From Solobacterium sp. (GTDB taxonomy: Bacteria > Bacillota_I > Bacilli_A > Erysipelotrichales > Erysipelotrichaceae), in NCBI GenBank assembly GCA_017430925.1, contig JAFRMA010000041.1:1-61429 (forward strand): a stretch of 61,429 nt of DNA. The letters are read 5' to 3'. The position numbers and the translations under genes were made by a program. Of this stretch, positions 43,085 to 51,655 are shown in pieces. Under the pieces are notes generated by a model. It was not told the DNA's origin. It did not search any database and saw nothing but the letters and a program-made list of their open reading frames with translations. Position 1 is the first letter of the stretch, and every line of letters begins with the position of its first letter.

Positions 43085-43717
43085 ATGAAGATCGATAAAC
43101 TTCCTATCGGTAAATTCGATGAAAATATATACGTTCTGCATGATCACGATCACGTGCTGATCATAGATCCTGGAAGATTTGCGGAAAAGATTGCCGAGAA
43201 GATCTCACAGGATGAAACCGTAGACGCAGTATTATTGACACACGGTCATTATGATCATACGGATGCGGCAGATGATCTTTGTGAAATGTACGGTTGTCCT
43301 CTGTATATCCATTCTCTGGATTATCCGCTGATCGATCCCACACTGAAGTATCCTGCAGAAGCCAGCGCACCTGTATATACAAAACCTGTCTTTTTTGAAG
43401 AAGGGGTAAATAACATCGGTACATTCCAGGTTACGGTTTTTCATACACCCGGACATACTGCCGGAAGTGTACTGATCCAGTATCGTGACCAGCTGTTTAC
43501 CGGTGATACGCTGTTTGCCGGAACGATCGGACGTACAGACTTGTTTTCCGGTTCGGAATCGGAAATGGCTGAATCCCTCCGTAAGATTATAGATTTTGAT
43601 CCGGGATTAAAAGTTCTGCCCGGTCACGGGCCGAATTCAACGATTGCGCGTGAACTGGTATCCAATTATTATCTGAGTGCTTTCACGAGATATCAGAATC
43701 CTGATTCATTCCGGTAA
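43085..43717 (+). CDS. Metallo-beta-lactamase-fold hydrolase (glyoxalase II-like)
   Basis: 210 residues. The zinc motif THGHYDHTD (HxHxDH) is followed by the second-metal histidines in HTPGHTAGS and LPGHGP. The bridging Asp is in FTGDTLF. The short length and missing C-terminal glyoxalase II helix bundle fit the YcbL/YqgX group of glyoxalase II-like hydrolases. It starts only seven bases after the rpmG terminator with no ribosome-binding site, so translation initiation is unusual or depends on read-through. The end overlaps comGG on the other strand by 25 bases. Confidence 0.88.
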   Translation: MKIDKLPIGKFDENIYVLHDHDHVLIIDPGRFAEKIAEKISQDETVDAVLLTHGHYDHTDAADDLCEMYGCPLYIHSLDYPLIDPTLKYPAEASAPVYTKPVFFEEGVNNIGTFQVTVFHTPGHTAGSVLIQYRDQLFTGDTLFAGTIGRTDLFSGSESEMAESLRKIIDFDPGLKVLPGHGPNSTIARELVSNYYLSAFTRYQNPDSFR

Positions 43718-44055
43718 ACTTCATAGTCATAGATCTGGTTCTTTTCCTGTGACCAGGTAATGATTATTGATTCCTGTACAGGAGAATAGATCTGTACAAG
43801 GATTTCCGGATGGTTCCAGCGGACATCAAACACAGTACCTGAATTCTGGTATATACCGTTCATCTCTGCCTGGTTCTTGAGGGAACACTTGACCATGGAC
43901 AAAACCGCATTTTCTGATTCAAGATACGAACAGACTCTGACCATATTTCCTGTGGTCCGGAGTCTGTTTTGCGTATTCAGCGAGATCATCGCGGACAGAG
44001 ATACAACAAGCAGGAAAACTGTAATGTAGTATGTACTGATAAATCCTTTATTCAT
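43693..44055 (-). CDS. ComGG-like competence pilus protein
   Basis: 120 residues with one N-terminal hydrophobic helix (ISTYYITVFLLVVSLSAMISL), then a mixed polar domain. It is the last gene of the comG operon and in the ComGG position, though ComGG sequences are weakly conserved. ComGG is a minor pseudopilin needed for the transformation pilus. It overlaps comGF by eight bases. Confidence 0.65.
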   Translation of the reverse strand: MNKGFISTYYITVFLLVVSLSAMISLNTQNRLRTTGNMVRVCSYLESENAVLSMVKCSLKNQAEMNGIYQNSGTVFDVRWNHPEILVQIYSPVQESIIITWSQEKNQIYDYEVYRNESGF

Positions 44056-44446
44056 GAACGAGTATCCTCCTGTATTCCTGTTCTTTACGTGTATACGTGA
44101 TACCGATCACCTGTCCCTCTGAAAAGAAGGACAGATGATCGATATCCGTCAGAAAGATCTGGGTTCCCGGCTGTAATAACAGATTGCGGTTCACCTGACG
44201 TATTTCTGTAAGTTCATAGTGATACTGACAGTAGATTGCAGAATCCCGGACCTGTATCTCATCCGATACGATCAATATATGCCGTAACTGTGCAAGCGCA
44301 ATCATATCCTGTATTTCCTCGTCAAAACGGAAATTACTGCCAAGAATGAGAATACAACTGTTGATCAGCGGAAGAAAGATCAATGCTGTAAACAAGGGAA
44401 TCAGGAATTGTTCGAGGAAGAATCCTCTTCGTCTGATATTTCGCAT
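44048..44446 (-). CDS. ComGF-like competence minor pseudopilin
   Basis: 132 residues. One N-terminal helix (FFLEQFLIPLFTALIFLPLI) with a prepilin-like Glu after it, then a globular domain with FDEEIQDMIALAQLRHIL and DIDHLSFFSEGQVIGITYTR, the ComGF-type strand pattern. ATG 44446 lies ten bases after GGAG and is preferred to TTG 44455, which is only one base after it. It overlaps comGE and comGG. Confidence 0.75.
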   Translation of the reverse strand: MRNIRRRGFFLEQFLIPLFTALIFLPLINSCILILGSNFRFDEEIQDMIALAQLRHILIVSDEIQVRDSAIYCQYHYELTEIRQVNRNLLLQPGTQIFLTDIDHLSFFSEGQVIGITYTRKEQEYRRILVHE

Positions 44447-44637
44447 ACAATACAATCTCCGATCGCATGAACTGCGTACTCATAGTTTTGTTCACTTTCC
44501 GTGATCTTCTGACGGATCTGCTCACTCGAACGAACAGATATACCCACACATAGATGACATAGCTGAACCATGACTGTAACAATCACGATTCCAAGTAAAG
44601 AATCTGTAGTCAGAAAACCTTTATCAGCGGAAGACAA
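44401..44637 (-). CDS. ComGE-like minor pseudopilin
   Basis: 78 residues. The prepilin cleavage region is KGFLTTDSLLGIVIVTVMV, with Asp in place of the usual Glu at position +5. A short polar domain follows. It is in the ComGE position. The N-terminal overlap with comGD is 14 bases. Confidence 0.7.
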   Translation of the reverse strand: MSSADKGFLTTDSLLGIVIVTVMVQLCHLCVGISVRSSEQIRQKITESEQNYEYAVHAIGDCIVCEISDEEDSSSNNS

Positions 44638-44941
44638 GGCGGCCGCCTCCCAATTCCACTATGATCTTTTTTACATGATCATCAAAGGGAAAATGCAATT
44701 CCTTCGCCAGGTTAACATTCCCTGAGCCGTTAAAGTGTATCTCATAACCGATTTCAGGGACGGATTCATCCCGGAACTGGGCAGTAAGCATACTTTCACT
44801 TTGCAGGCGAAGATAGCGGTCAGGAAACGTGTAATAGACGTTCTCGCTGAAACGTATGCCATGCAGACACAGTGACATCAATACAGACATAGCAAATACA
44901 CACAACAGCATTTCCGCTATCAAATAACCTCTATTGCGCAT
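44624..44941 (-). CDS. ComGD-like minor pseudopilin
   Basis: 105 residues. RGYLIAEMLLCVFAMSVLMSL is a type IV prepilin leader and helix, with cleavage after Gly and Glu at +5. A short C-terminal strand domain follows. It overlaps comGC by 11 bases and comGE by 14. Confidence 0.78.
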   Translation of the reverse strand: MRNRGYLIAEMLLCVFAMSVLMSLCLHGIRFSENVYYTFPDRYLRLQSESMLTAQFRDESVPEIGYEIHFNGSGNVNLAKELHFPFDDHVKKIIVELGGGRLVFR

Positions 44942-45236
44942 ATGCCTGGCCGTTGCTTATGGTTATTGCCCGGTCATCATCACATTTCGTCTGCTGTTCA
45001 CTAAGCAGACCTGCGCTGACAAGGTCACCGGTACTTCCCGGATTCTGATCGTATTCCAGACGATACTGGAGTATTGCTGAATCAACGACTTTAACCTGTG
45101 CCTGACAGCCTTTTTTATTAACTATACCCAGTACTTTCTGAATATTAGGTACAGTCAGAAGAAAGAGGATGGAAATAATACATACAACAACGACCATTTC
45201 CAATAAGGTAAAACCTTTCTTGTAGTTCTTCTTCAT
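44931..45236 (-). CDS. comGC: Major competence pseudopilin
   Basis: 101 residues. The prepilin signal KKGFTLLEMVVVVCIISILFLL is complete (KGFTLxE), to be cut by the peptidase ComC and then methylated. The mature protein forms the transformation pilus that binds and pulls DNA. Two cysteines near residues 59 and 84 may form a disulfide. AAAGGAGGATTTC precedes the ATG. Confidence 0.93.
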   Translation of the reverse strand: MKKNYKKGFTLLEMVVVVCIISILFLLTVPNIQKVLGIVNKKGCQAQVKVVDSAILQYRLEYDQNPGSTGDLVSAGLLSEQQTKCDDDRAITISNGQAYAQ

Positions 45237-45247
45237 GAAATCCTCCT

Positions 45248-46270
45248 TTATAACTGTGTAAGAATACTCATCGGCAGCATTAATATCTGATAAACAAAGA
45301 TCAGTACGATACCGATCAACGTATACGTGATCAGCTGCACTGTATTTGTCAATCTTTTACACTGACGATCCAGACGTTCTTCTGTCAGTTTCAGGTATCC
45401 TTCAAGCATTTCCGTGAGATTGGATGAATAGACAGCAATCTTGATAAACTTGACCAAGAGACGGTCAATATCTTTCTGTACAAATGCTTCGACAAATTCG
45501 TGACCTGAAGATAACTGTCCGGCAATCTGTTCTGCCATGTGACAAATCAGCTGTTTATCCGGAATACTGCCGATGATCAAAAGCGCCTGACGGGTATGGA
45601 TATTCCGCCTTGTACACTCTACGAAATACCGGATAAACTCTGCGGACAGATACTGTGTGACAACAGAATCCGGAAAATAACGCACAAGCAGGGAATAACC
45701 GCGCATTCGGTGTGATTTCCTTGTATACCACAGCAGGATCATACCGATGCACAATGAAAAAATGACAATACCGATAACGATTACAGATATAACCTGATGA
45801 ACTCGGCTCATTCCTTTCGTATCTACTTTAAAATTTCCCATCAGGTCAAGAAGGGAGGGGAAACAGACCTGATTGAAAAAAGTAATACCAATCACCGCGG
45901 AAAACAGTAACAATACCGGATATAAAAGCTTCTTGAGATACAAATCGCGTTGTTTATCCGCGCTTTCGTGAATAGACAAAGACAGCGACAGAGCCTCCGC
46001 AAAAGGGAGAAAACGTAAGAAAGCAGTAATGTAGGATCTGTACGCTTTCGGACAAAAACGGGGAAATACAGAGGATATGGATTGACCTGAAGAGAGATCA
46101 TTACGTATCGCTTCCAGTACTTCATGATTATCCGAGGTCTCCAGAAGACTCATGGTCTCCTGCAGGGTAAAACCACTTTCCAACAATTTTGAAAACCCCT
46201 GGCAATCCAGTTTATCCAGACAGATCCTGTGATGCCAGATCGGCAGGGAGGATACCTTGATCCACGGCAT
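45248..46270 (-). CDS. comGB: Competence pilus platform protein
   Basis: 340 residues of the GspF/PilC family, with two related helical domains and three membrane segments. LLESGFTLQETMSLLET is typical of the first domain, and FVEAFVQKDIDRLLVKF of the second. The open frame runs to 46450, but everything upstream of ATG 46270 is comGA in another frame. Even so, the start lies 59 bases inside comGA. Confidence 0.85.
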   Translation of the reverse strand: MPWIKVSSLPIWHHRICLDKLDCQGFSKLLESGFTLQETMSLLETSDNHEVLEAIRNDLSSGQSISSVFPRFCPKAYRSYITAFLRFLPFAEALSLSLSIHESADKQRDLYLKKLLYPVLLLFSAVIGITFFNQVCFPSLLDLMGNFKVDTKGMSRVHQVISVIVIGIVIFSLCIGMILLWYTRKSHRMRGYSLLVRYFPDSVVTQYLSAEFIRYFVECTRRNIHTRQALLIIGSIPDKQLICHMAEQIAGQLSSGHEFVEAFVQKDIDRLLVKFIKIAVYSSNLTEMLEGYLKLTEERLDRQCKRLTNTVQLITYTLIGIVLIFVYQILMLPMSILTQL

Positions 46271-47189
46271 CCCGGATCTGCTTTGAGAGACTGATGAAAG
46301 ACTCTGAGTTCCTGTTGTGCCGGAAGTAGTAGTCGATTTCTTTTTTATCCATGATCTCATAAATACATAACCTGTTATCTTCCGCGATATTGTACAGACG
46401 CTGATTGACAATACCGGTAAGTACATCCTGAAGCTGAAGAAGAGATACACCTAACTCATGAAGCCTGTGAATTGCCTGCGCAGAGGAAGAAGAATGGATC
46501 GTAGTAACGACCAGATGTCCGGTAAGCGCACAGCGTACTGCCATCTCTGCAGCCTCACTGTCGCGAATCTCCCCAACCATCACGATATCCGGATCATGAC
46601 GCATCAGCTGCTTGATGCCATCCGCATAACTTAAATTCATCTTGTCATTGACCTGTAACTGTACGTAACGCTCGAAATAGATCTCTACCGGATCTTCCAG
46701 GGTGAATATCTTCTTACCCCGGATCTCATTCAGTATCGTATACAGAGTTGTTGTTTTCCCGCTGCCTGTAGGACCGCTGAATACGATCAATCCATTGCGG
46801 TGGTTCTGGATGTTTGAAAACCACCGGATCTGTTCCGGATCTCTGCTTAACATATTGAGAGTTAATGCAGGGTGATTATTGAGTATACGCAGTACACAAC
46901 TGGTCATATACAGACTCGAAACAAGCGCCAGACGCAAAGAGAGAGTATATCCGTCAATGGATACTTCAAAACGCCCTGTCTGCGGCATATAGGTATCACT
47001 GACATCCAGATTAGCCTTATACAGAAGATAGCGGAAAAAGCTGATTTCATACTGTTTACGCAGTTTGCGTATCACTCCGTTTACCCGCATTTCTACTTCC
47101 AGATGATCCTGGTTTGCCAGATTAAAATGAATATCGGTAACATTGTACTGTAAAGCGATACGCAGGCATTCCATCAGTAATTCTTCCAT
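46212..47189 (-). CDS. comGA: Competence pilus assembly ATPase
   Basis: 325 residues of the GspE/PilB secretion ATPases. Walker A is GPTGSGKTTT (139-148). The Asp box is IFTLEDPVE, Walker B is VMVGEIRDSE and the His box is LTGHLVVTTIHS. It powers pilus extension. The zinc CxxC motif of larger PilB proteins is absent. The ATG at 47189 is separated from the upstream small gene by two bases. Confidence 0.93.
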   Translation of the reverse strand: MEELLMECLRIALQYNVTDIHFNLANQDHLEVEMRVNGVIRKLRKQYEISFFRYLLYKANLDVSDTYMPQTGRFEVSIDGYTLSLRLALVSSLYMTSCVLRILNNHPALTLNMLSRDPEQIRWFSNIQNHRNGLIVFSGPTGSGKTTTLYTILNEIRGKKIFTLEDPVEIYFERYVQLQVNDKMNLSYADGIKQLMRHDPDIVMVGEIRDSEAAEMAVRCALTGHLVVTTIHSSSSAQAIHRLHELGVSLLQLQDVLTGIVNQRLYNIAEDNRLCIYEIMDKKEIDYYFRHNRNSESFISLSKQIRDAVDQGILPADLASQDLSG

Positions 47190-47191
47190 GA

Positions 47192-47476
47192 CTAATTCAA
47201 AACCGTATCTTCTGACTCCCGTACTTCAAAAAAAACCAGTACCTGAATTTTCTGATCGTCATTTCCGTACAAGGTATACAACATTCCGTTCTCTACGTAT
47301 TTGCCTACCGCTACATCCATATCCGTGATCTCAATATCCGCATACTCATCCATCTCCCGGAATAAAACCAGAAAGTGCCTGATTCTTCGTTCCAGAAACA
47401 GACTGAAGTCTTCTTCCAATTCCTCCTGCATGGCCTCCATATGACCCGGTACCGTACAAATTTTCACACTGATCAT
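47192..47476 (-). CDS. Small conserved-looking protein heading the comG operon
   Basis: 94 residues with no recognised family. It begins with a short strand (MISVKICTVPGHM) and continues with a long acidic helix (MQEELEEDFSLFLERRIRHFLVLFREMDEY). It then has strands including VGKYVENGMLYTLYGNDDQKIQVLVFFEVRE, a typical small alpha/beta fold. GGAGGTGAAAC precedes the ATG, and comGA starts two bases after its stop, so it is co-transcribed. Confidence 0.75.
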   Translation of the reverse strand: MISVKICTVPGHMEAMQEELEEDFSLFLERRIRHFLVLFREMDEYADIEITDMDVAVGKYVENGMLYTLYGNDDQKIQVLVFFEVRESEDTVLN

Positions 47477-47591
47477 GTTTCACCTCCACACATTACATAG
47501 GACAGAAAAACAAAATTCCCCGAAGAATACTGAAATATGTTAATGTTATACAGGAGAATATCCGCTTTTTCATAGTAAACAGGAGATAATT

Positions 47592-47891
47592 ATGTTGAAT
47601 ATTAGTACAAATAAAGAAAACGAAAAACTTGTTATGGAACTCGAAGGCAGATTGGACACAACGACTGCCCCTCAGCTGGAAGAAGTGATCAATACTTCCC
47701 TGGACGGCATTACTTCTCTGGTTTTTGATTTTGAAAAACTGGAGTATATTTCTTCCGCAGGTTTAAGAGTCATGCTCAGCGCACAGAAGATGATGAATGA
47801 AAAAGGAACCATGAAAGTCATTCACGTCAATGATGTCATCCGCGAGATCTTTGAGATAACGGCATTTAATGAAATACTGACAATTGAATAA
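47592..47891 (+). CDS. STAS-domain anti-sigma-factor antagonist (RsbV-like)
   Basis: 99 residues, a single STAS domain with LEYISSAGLRVML. Ser54/Ser55 is the expected phosphorylation site. In partner switching the unphosphorylated form binds the GHKL kinase. CAGGAGATAATT precedes the ATG. Seventeen bases separate it from the phosphatase-kinase fusion gene. No sigma factor or separate RsbW is in the cluster. Confidence 0.92.
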   Translation: MLNISTNKENEKLVMELEGRLDTTTAPQLEEVINTSLDGITSLVFDFEKLEYISSAGLRVMLSAQKMMNEKGTMKVIHVNDVIREIFEITAFNEILTIE

Positions 47892-47908
47892 CGATACCGG
47901 TAGAGGAT

Positions 47909-49792
47909 ATGGGTCTGAAAGAGCGGTTGATTGCTAAAATCCGTGAAGAGTTCCTGCAGACGACAGAAACACTTTGGAACAACGAGATACGTGCGAATCT
48001 TTTTACTGCGCGCGCGATGTTGGTGACGGCAGGATTGACCTTACTATTCTGGATCTTATCCAAACTTGGTTTTTTTTCCATCAGTAATTCCCAGATTTCC
48101 TGGCTCGTATTCCAGGCATTACTGGAGCTGATCATTCCTGCAGGAATCTGTATCTGGCTGAAAGGAGAAAGAAAGTGGCTGAAACTGCTTCTGCTTTCCC
48201 TGTATACGCTTGTTCTGGCAAGGATAGAGATGCTGCTGACCCATAATATGGTCCTCAGTATGGCTGTACCTGTACTGATTTCCGTACGTTATTATTCACG
48301 TACGATTACTTCCTTTGTGGGAATACTGACGATCATACTTACGTTCATCTCGAATTACCTGTCCATCGTGTTTCATCTTGGCAGAATTGACATGAATATG
48401 GTTACACTTCCCGCCGGAACAGTGCTTCAGTTCACGGATACCTCGATCCTGAGAGATGTGGTAATAAGCCAGGGTGTTATTGATTACCACCAGCACTGGC
48501 TGTATTCGCTGAGTAACAGTTATATACCTAAACTCATTATTTTTGGCCTGATCATCTATGTATGTACAGAGATTGCAGGCAGGGGCAGAGAAGCCATCTT
48601 TGAACAGCAGAAAGAGACAAAAGATGCTGAGCGCCTGGCAACAGAGTTACATCTGGCTAAGAATATACAATCAAGTATGCTGCCGGAGATCTTCCCGCCG
48701 TTTCCCGAACATCAGGAATTTGATGTCTATGCCAGTATGAGGACAGCCAGGGAAGTTGGCGGAGACTTCTATGATTTTTATATGATTGATGATGATCATA
48801 TGGCAATGCTGGTTGCGGATGTATCCGGAAAAGGTATTCCTGCCGCAATGTTCATGATGGCATCCAAGATCATGATCAACAATATGTCTCTGCTGAATGA
48901 CCCGGATCCGGCAAGAATACTGGAAATGGTCAATAAGGAGATTGCCGCCAGAAATACCGCTGAGATGTTTGTTACGGTGTGGCTAGGTATATTGGAAATC
49001 TCTACGGGCAAACTGACCGCTACCAATGCCGGTCATGAATACCCGTTTATACGCCAAAACGGCAAGTTTAATATCTTTAAAGAAAAACACGGATTCGTAC
49101 TTGGCGGGATGGAAAATACCAGGTATGAGAATTATGAGATACAACTGGATCCCGGTGACGCTGTATTTGTGTATACCGATGGTGTAACAGAAGCGAAAAA
49201 CAGCAATGGAGATCAATTTGGGGTTGAACGGCTGGAGGATGCGTTGAACGATTCTCCGGAACTTCCTGTATCCAGTATTATTAACCATATCAGTGAAAAA
49301 CTGGATAAGTTTGTGGATAACGAAGAACAGTTCGATGATATAACGATGGTTATTCTTTCTTATAACGGAGTGACGAATATGAATAAGATGACAGTAGAAG
49401 CGATTATTGACAATATCCCGGAAGTGACGGCTTTTGTGGAATCAAAGCTGGAAGAAATCGATTGTCCGACGAAGATTCAGAATCAGATCGACATTGCAAT
49501 CGACGAGTTATTCAGCAATATTGCCAAGTATGCATATACACCGGATACCGGCCCGGCAACGGTGAAAGTAGAAGTTGAAAAAGATCCGCTGGCTGTAATT
49601 ATCACGTTTATTGATCACGGACAGCCGTATGATCCATTGACTACGGAAAATCCGAATTTATCTCTGCCTGCTGAAAAGAGGGAAATCGGAGGATTAGGCA
49701 TATACCTGGTGAAAAAGACCATGGATGATATCGACTATGAGTATAAGAACGGGCAGAATATACTCAGAATAAAGAAAGAGATACAGGTATAA
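47909..49792 (+). CDS. Membrane PP2C phosphatase fused to a GHKL anti-sigma-type kinase
   Basis: 627 residues. Residues 30-230 contain about six membrane helices. Residues 230-255 form the signalling helix (ERLATELHLAKNIQSSMLPE). Residues 255-465 are a SpoIIE/RsbU-type PP2C with GGDFYDFY, ADVSGKGIPAAMFM and FDDITMV. Residues 480-625 are an RsbW-like HATPase with N box DIAIDELFSNIAKYAY, G1 IDHGQPYDP and G2 GGLGIYLVKK. One polypeptide thus both dephosphorylates and phosphorylates STAS proteins. The neighbours are a STAS gene on each side. AGAGGAT precedes the ATG. Confidence 0.92.
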   Translation: MGLKERLIAKIREEFLQTTETLWNNEIRANLFTARAMLVTAGLTLLFWILSKLGFFSISNSQISWLVFQALLELIIPAGICIWLKGERKWLKLLLLSLYTLVLARIEMLLTHNMVLSMAVPVLISVRYYSRTITSFVGILTIILTFISNYLSIVFHLGRIDMNMVTLPAGTVLQFTDTSILRDVVISQGVIDYHQHWLYSLSNSYIPKLIIFGLIIYVCTEIAGRGREAIFEQQKETKDAERLATELHLAKNIQSSMLPEIFPPFPEHQEFDVYASMRTAREVGGDFYDFYMIDDDHMAMLVADVSGKGIPAAMFMMASKIMINNMSLLNDPDPARILEMVNKEIAARNTAEMFVTVWLGILEISTGKLTATNAGHEYPFIRQNGKFNIFKEKHGFVLGGMENTRYENYEIQLDPGDAVFVYTDGVTEAKNSNGDQFGVERLEDALNDSPELPVSSIINHISEKLDKFVDNEEQFDDITMVILSYNGVTNMNKMTVEAIIDNIPEVTAFVESKLEEIDCPTKIQNQIDIAIDELFSNIAKYAYTPDTGPATVKVEVEKDPLAVIITFIDHGQPYDPLTTENPNLSLPAEKREIGGLGIYLVKKTMDDIDYEYKNGQNILRIKKEIQV

Positions 49793-49809
49793 ACAATCGG
49801 AGGCTGATT

Positions 49810-50988
49810 ATGGAATATATTAATGCTGAAAAACATGAAGACCACGTAGTTATAGCGTTAAAGGGACATATTGACTCTGCCAATGCCGAAATGGTAGAAA
49901 ATGAAATCAATACATTCCGTGAAGGTTGTGAGCAGCTTCCGGTTACGATTGACGCCAGGGAATTGGAATATATCTCCAGTGCCGGTCTCCGCATACTTCT
50001 CCGTCTGAAAAAATCAACAGAGATAAAGATCGAGAATGTTTCCGGTGAAGTATATGATGTTCTGGAAATGACAGGATTTACCGAGATGATGGAAGTTCAC
50101 AAAGCTTTCCGCCAATTATCGGTAGAGAACTGTGAAGTCATCGGACAGGGTGCCAACGGTAAAGTATACCGTATAGATCCGGATACGATCGTCAAGGTAT
50201 ATTATGACCCGGATGCCTTGCCGGAAATTGAAAGAGAAAGAGAATTGGCCAGAACAGCGCTGATTCTGGGGATTCCCACCGCAATACCCTATGACGTGGT
50301 TAAAGTGGAAGACTGTTACGGATCTGTATTTGAACTGCTGAACGCGAAATCCTTCGCACAATTGCTGAAAGAAGATCCGTCTAAAATCGATCAGATAGCG
50401 GAAATGTCTGTCGATCTGCTGAAGAAGATCCATGGCACATTGGTCAAACCGGATGTCATGCCAGACATGAAAGAAGTCGCTCTGAACTGGGCAGCTTTCA
50501 TGAAAGACTATCTGCCGGAGGAAGAAGCGCAGAAACTTTACAGATTAGTGGAAGAAGTCCCGCAGGATCTGCATATGCTGCATGGGGATTACCATATTAA
50601 AAACGTCATGTTACAAAATGATGAAGCTCTGCTCATCGACATGGACACATTATGTACCGGACACCCAATCTTTGAATTCGCTTCCGCTTTTAACGCATAC
50701 CAGGGATTTAGTATGTTTGACCACGAACAAATCGAACGCTTCCTTGGTATATCCTATGAGACAGGTGCACAGATGTGGGATAAACTGCTTCACCTGTATT
50801 TCTCAGATAAAACGGAAGAGGAAATCCAACAAATTGCGGATAAGGCAAAACTGATCGGCTGTACCAGGATCATGCGCCGCGCGATACGCAGGAAAGCACT
50901 GGAAACAGAAGAAGGCAAAGCATCAGTAGAACAGTACAAAAACCTGATCATTGATCTGGTAAGACAGATCGACACCTTACTTTATTAG
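49810..50988 (+). CDS. STAS domain fused to an aminoglycoside-phosphotransferase-like kinase
   Basis: 392 residues. Residues 1-100 form a STAS domain with LEYISSAGLRILL (Ser56/Ser57). Residues 105-370 are an APH/choline-kinase-fold phosphotransferase: glycine loop IGQGANGKVY (111-120), Lys129, catalytic HGDYHIKN (258-265) and metal Asp277. It is similar to the TIGR02172-type family. The kinase should be the output, with activity set by the phosphorylation state of its STAS domain through the adjacent phosphatase-kinase fusion. The substrate is unknown. CGGAGGCTGATT precedes the ATG. Confidence 0.9.
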   Translation: MEYINAEKHEDHVVIALKGHIDSANAEMVENEINTFREGCEQLPVTIDARELEYISSAGLRILLRLKKSTEIKIENVSGEVYDVLEMTGFTEMMEVHKAFRQLSVENCEVIGQGANGKVYRIDPDTIVKVYYDPDALPEIERERELARTALILGIPTAIPYDVVKVEDCYGSVFELLNAKSFAQLLKEDPSKIDQIAEMSVDLLKKIHGTLVKPDVMPDMKEVALNWAAFMKDYLPEEEAQKLYRLVEEVPQDLHMLHGDYHIKNVMLQNDEALLIDMDTLCTGHPIFEFASAFNAYQGFSMFDHEQIERFLGISYETGAQMWDKLLHLYFSDKTEEEIQQIADKAKLIGCTRIMRRAIRRKALETEEGKASVEQYKNLIIDLVRQIDTLLY

Positions 50989-51037
50989 TAAGATGTACAG
51001 ATAAATTCAACTTAAGAAAGAACCGGTTTAGTATTGT

Positions 51038-51065
51038 TTGACAAATACTCATGGTTCAATAAAAT
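51038..51065 (+). promoter_or_regulatory. Promoter of efp
   Basis: TTGACA (51038-51043), a 16-bp spacer and TAAAAT (51060-51065), followed by GGAGAG and ATG 51089. Confidence 0.75.
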
Positions 51066-51088
51066 GGAATGGTAGGAGAGTAGAAAGT

Positions 51089-51646
51089 ATGATTATTGTT
51101 AATGATTTGAAACCAGGCACAACATTTGAATACGAAGATGGAATCTTTACAGTTCTGAATATCGAACACAATAAAACAGCTATGCGTCAGATGATCGTCA
51201 AGGTTAAGGTAAAGAATCTTCGCTCTGGTGTAATTAATGAAATAGCTTTCACCGGTGGTGACAAGGTAGAACAGGCACACATTGAAAAGAAAGAAATGCA
51301 GTATCTGTACGATGATGGTGAATCACTGGTATTCATGGATAACAGTACTTATGAACAGATTGAAATTCCCAAGACACGCCTGGAATGGGAAATGCAGTTC
51401 ATGAAACCAAACGATAATGTCAGTATTACGATGTATGAACAGGAAGTTCTTGGTGTTATTCTTCCTGATAAAGTAGAACTGCAGATCGTTGAATGTGAAC
51501 CTGCAGTAAAAGGAGATACTGCTACTTCCGCAACGAAAAATGCGAAGTTAGAAACAGGTCTGGATATTCGTGTTCCGTTATTTATTCAAAACGGAGAAAT
51601 GGTGCTTATTTCCACAGCAGACGGTAAATACTCTGGCAGAGCATAA
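51089..51646 (+). CDS. efp: Elongation factor P with non-canonical tip loop
   Basis: 185 residues, full length. It relieves ribosome stalling at polyproline. Domain I begins MIIVNDLKPGTTFEY, and the OB domains end with DIRVPLFIQNGEMVLISTADGKYSGR. In B. subtilis EF-P the loop HVKPGKG puts a modified Lys at position 32. Here the same-length loop reads HNKTAMRQ, giving Met32 followed by Arg33. No lysine, or EarP-type arginine, sits at the tip position. The frame extends to 51038 but ATG 51089 after GGAGAG gives the family start. The next gene begins 9 bases after its stop. Confidence 0.93.
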   Translation: MIIVNDLKPGTTFEYEDGIFTVLNIEHNKTAMRQMIVKVKVKNLRSGVINEIAFTGGDKVEQAHIEKKEMQYLYDDGESLVFMDNSTYEQIEIPKTRLEWEMQFMKPNDNVSITMYEQEVLGVILPDKVELQIVECEPAVKGDTATSATKNAKLETGLDIRVPLFIQNGEMVLISTADGKYSGRA

Positions 51647-51655
51647 TATACGGCT

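Noticed and set aside
43693..47476. Type II secretion or type IV pilus operon for motility
   Set aside because: The order GA-GB-GC-GD-GE-GF-GG with a short ATPase is that of the competence comG operon. No secretin or motor gene (PilT) is present.
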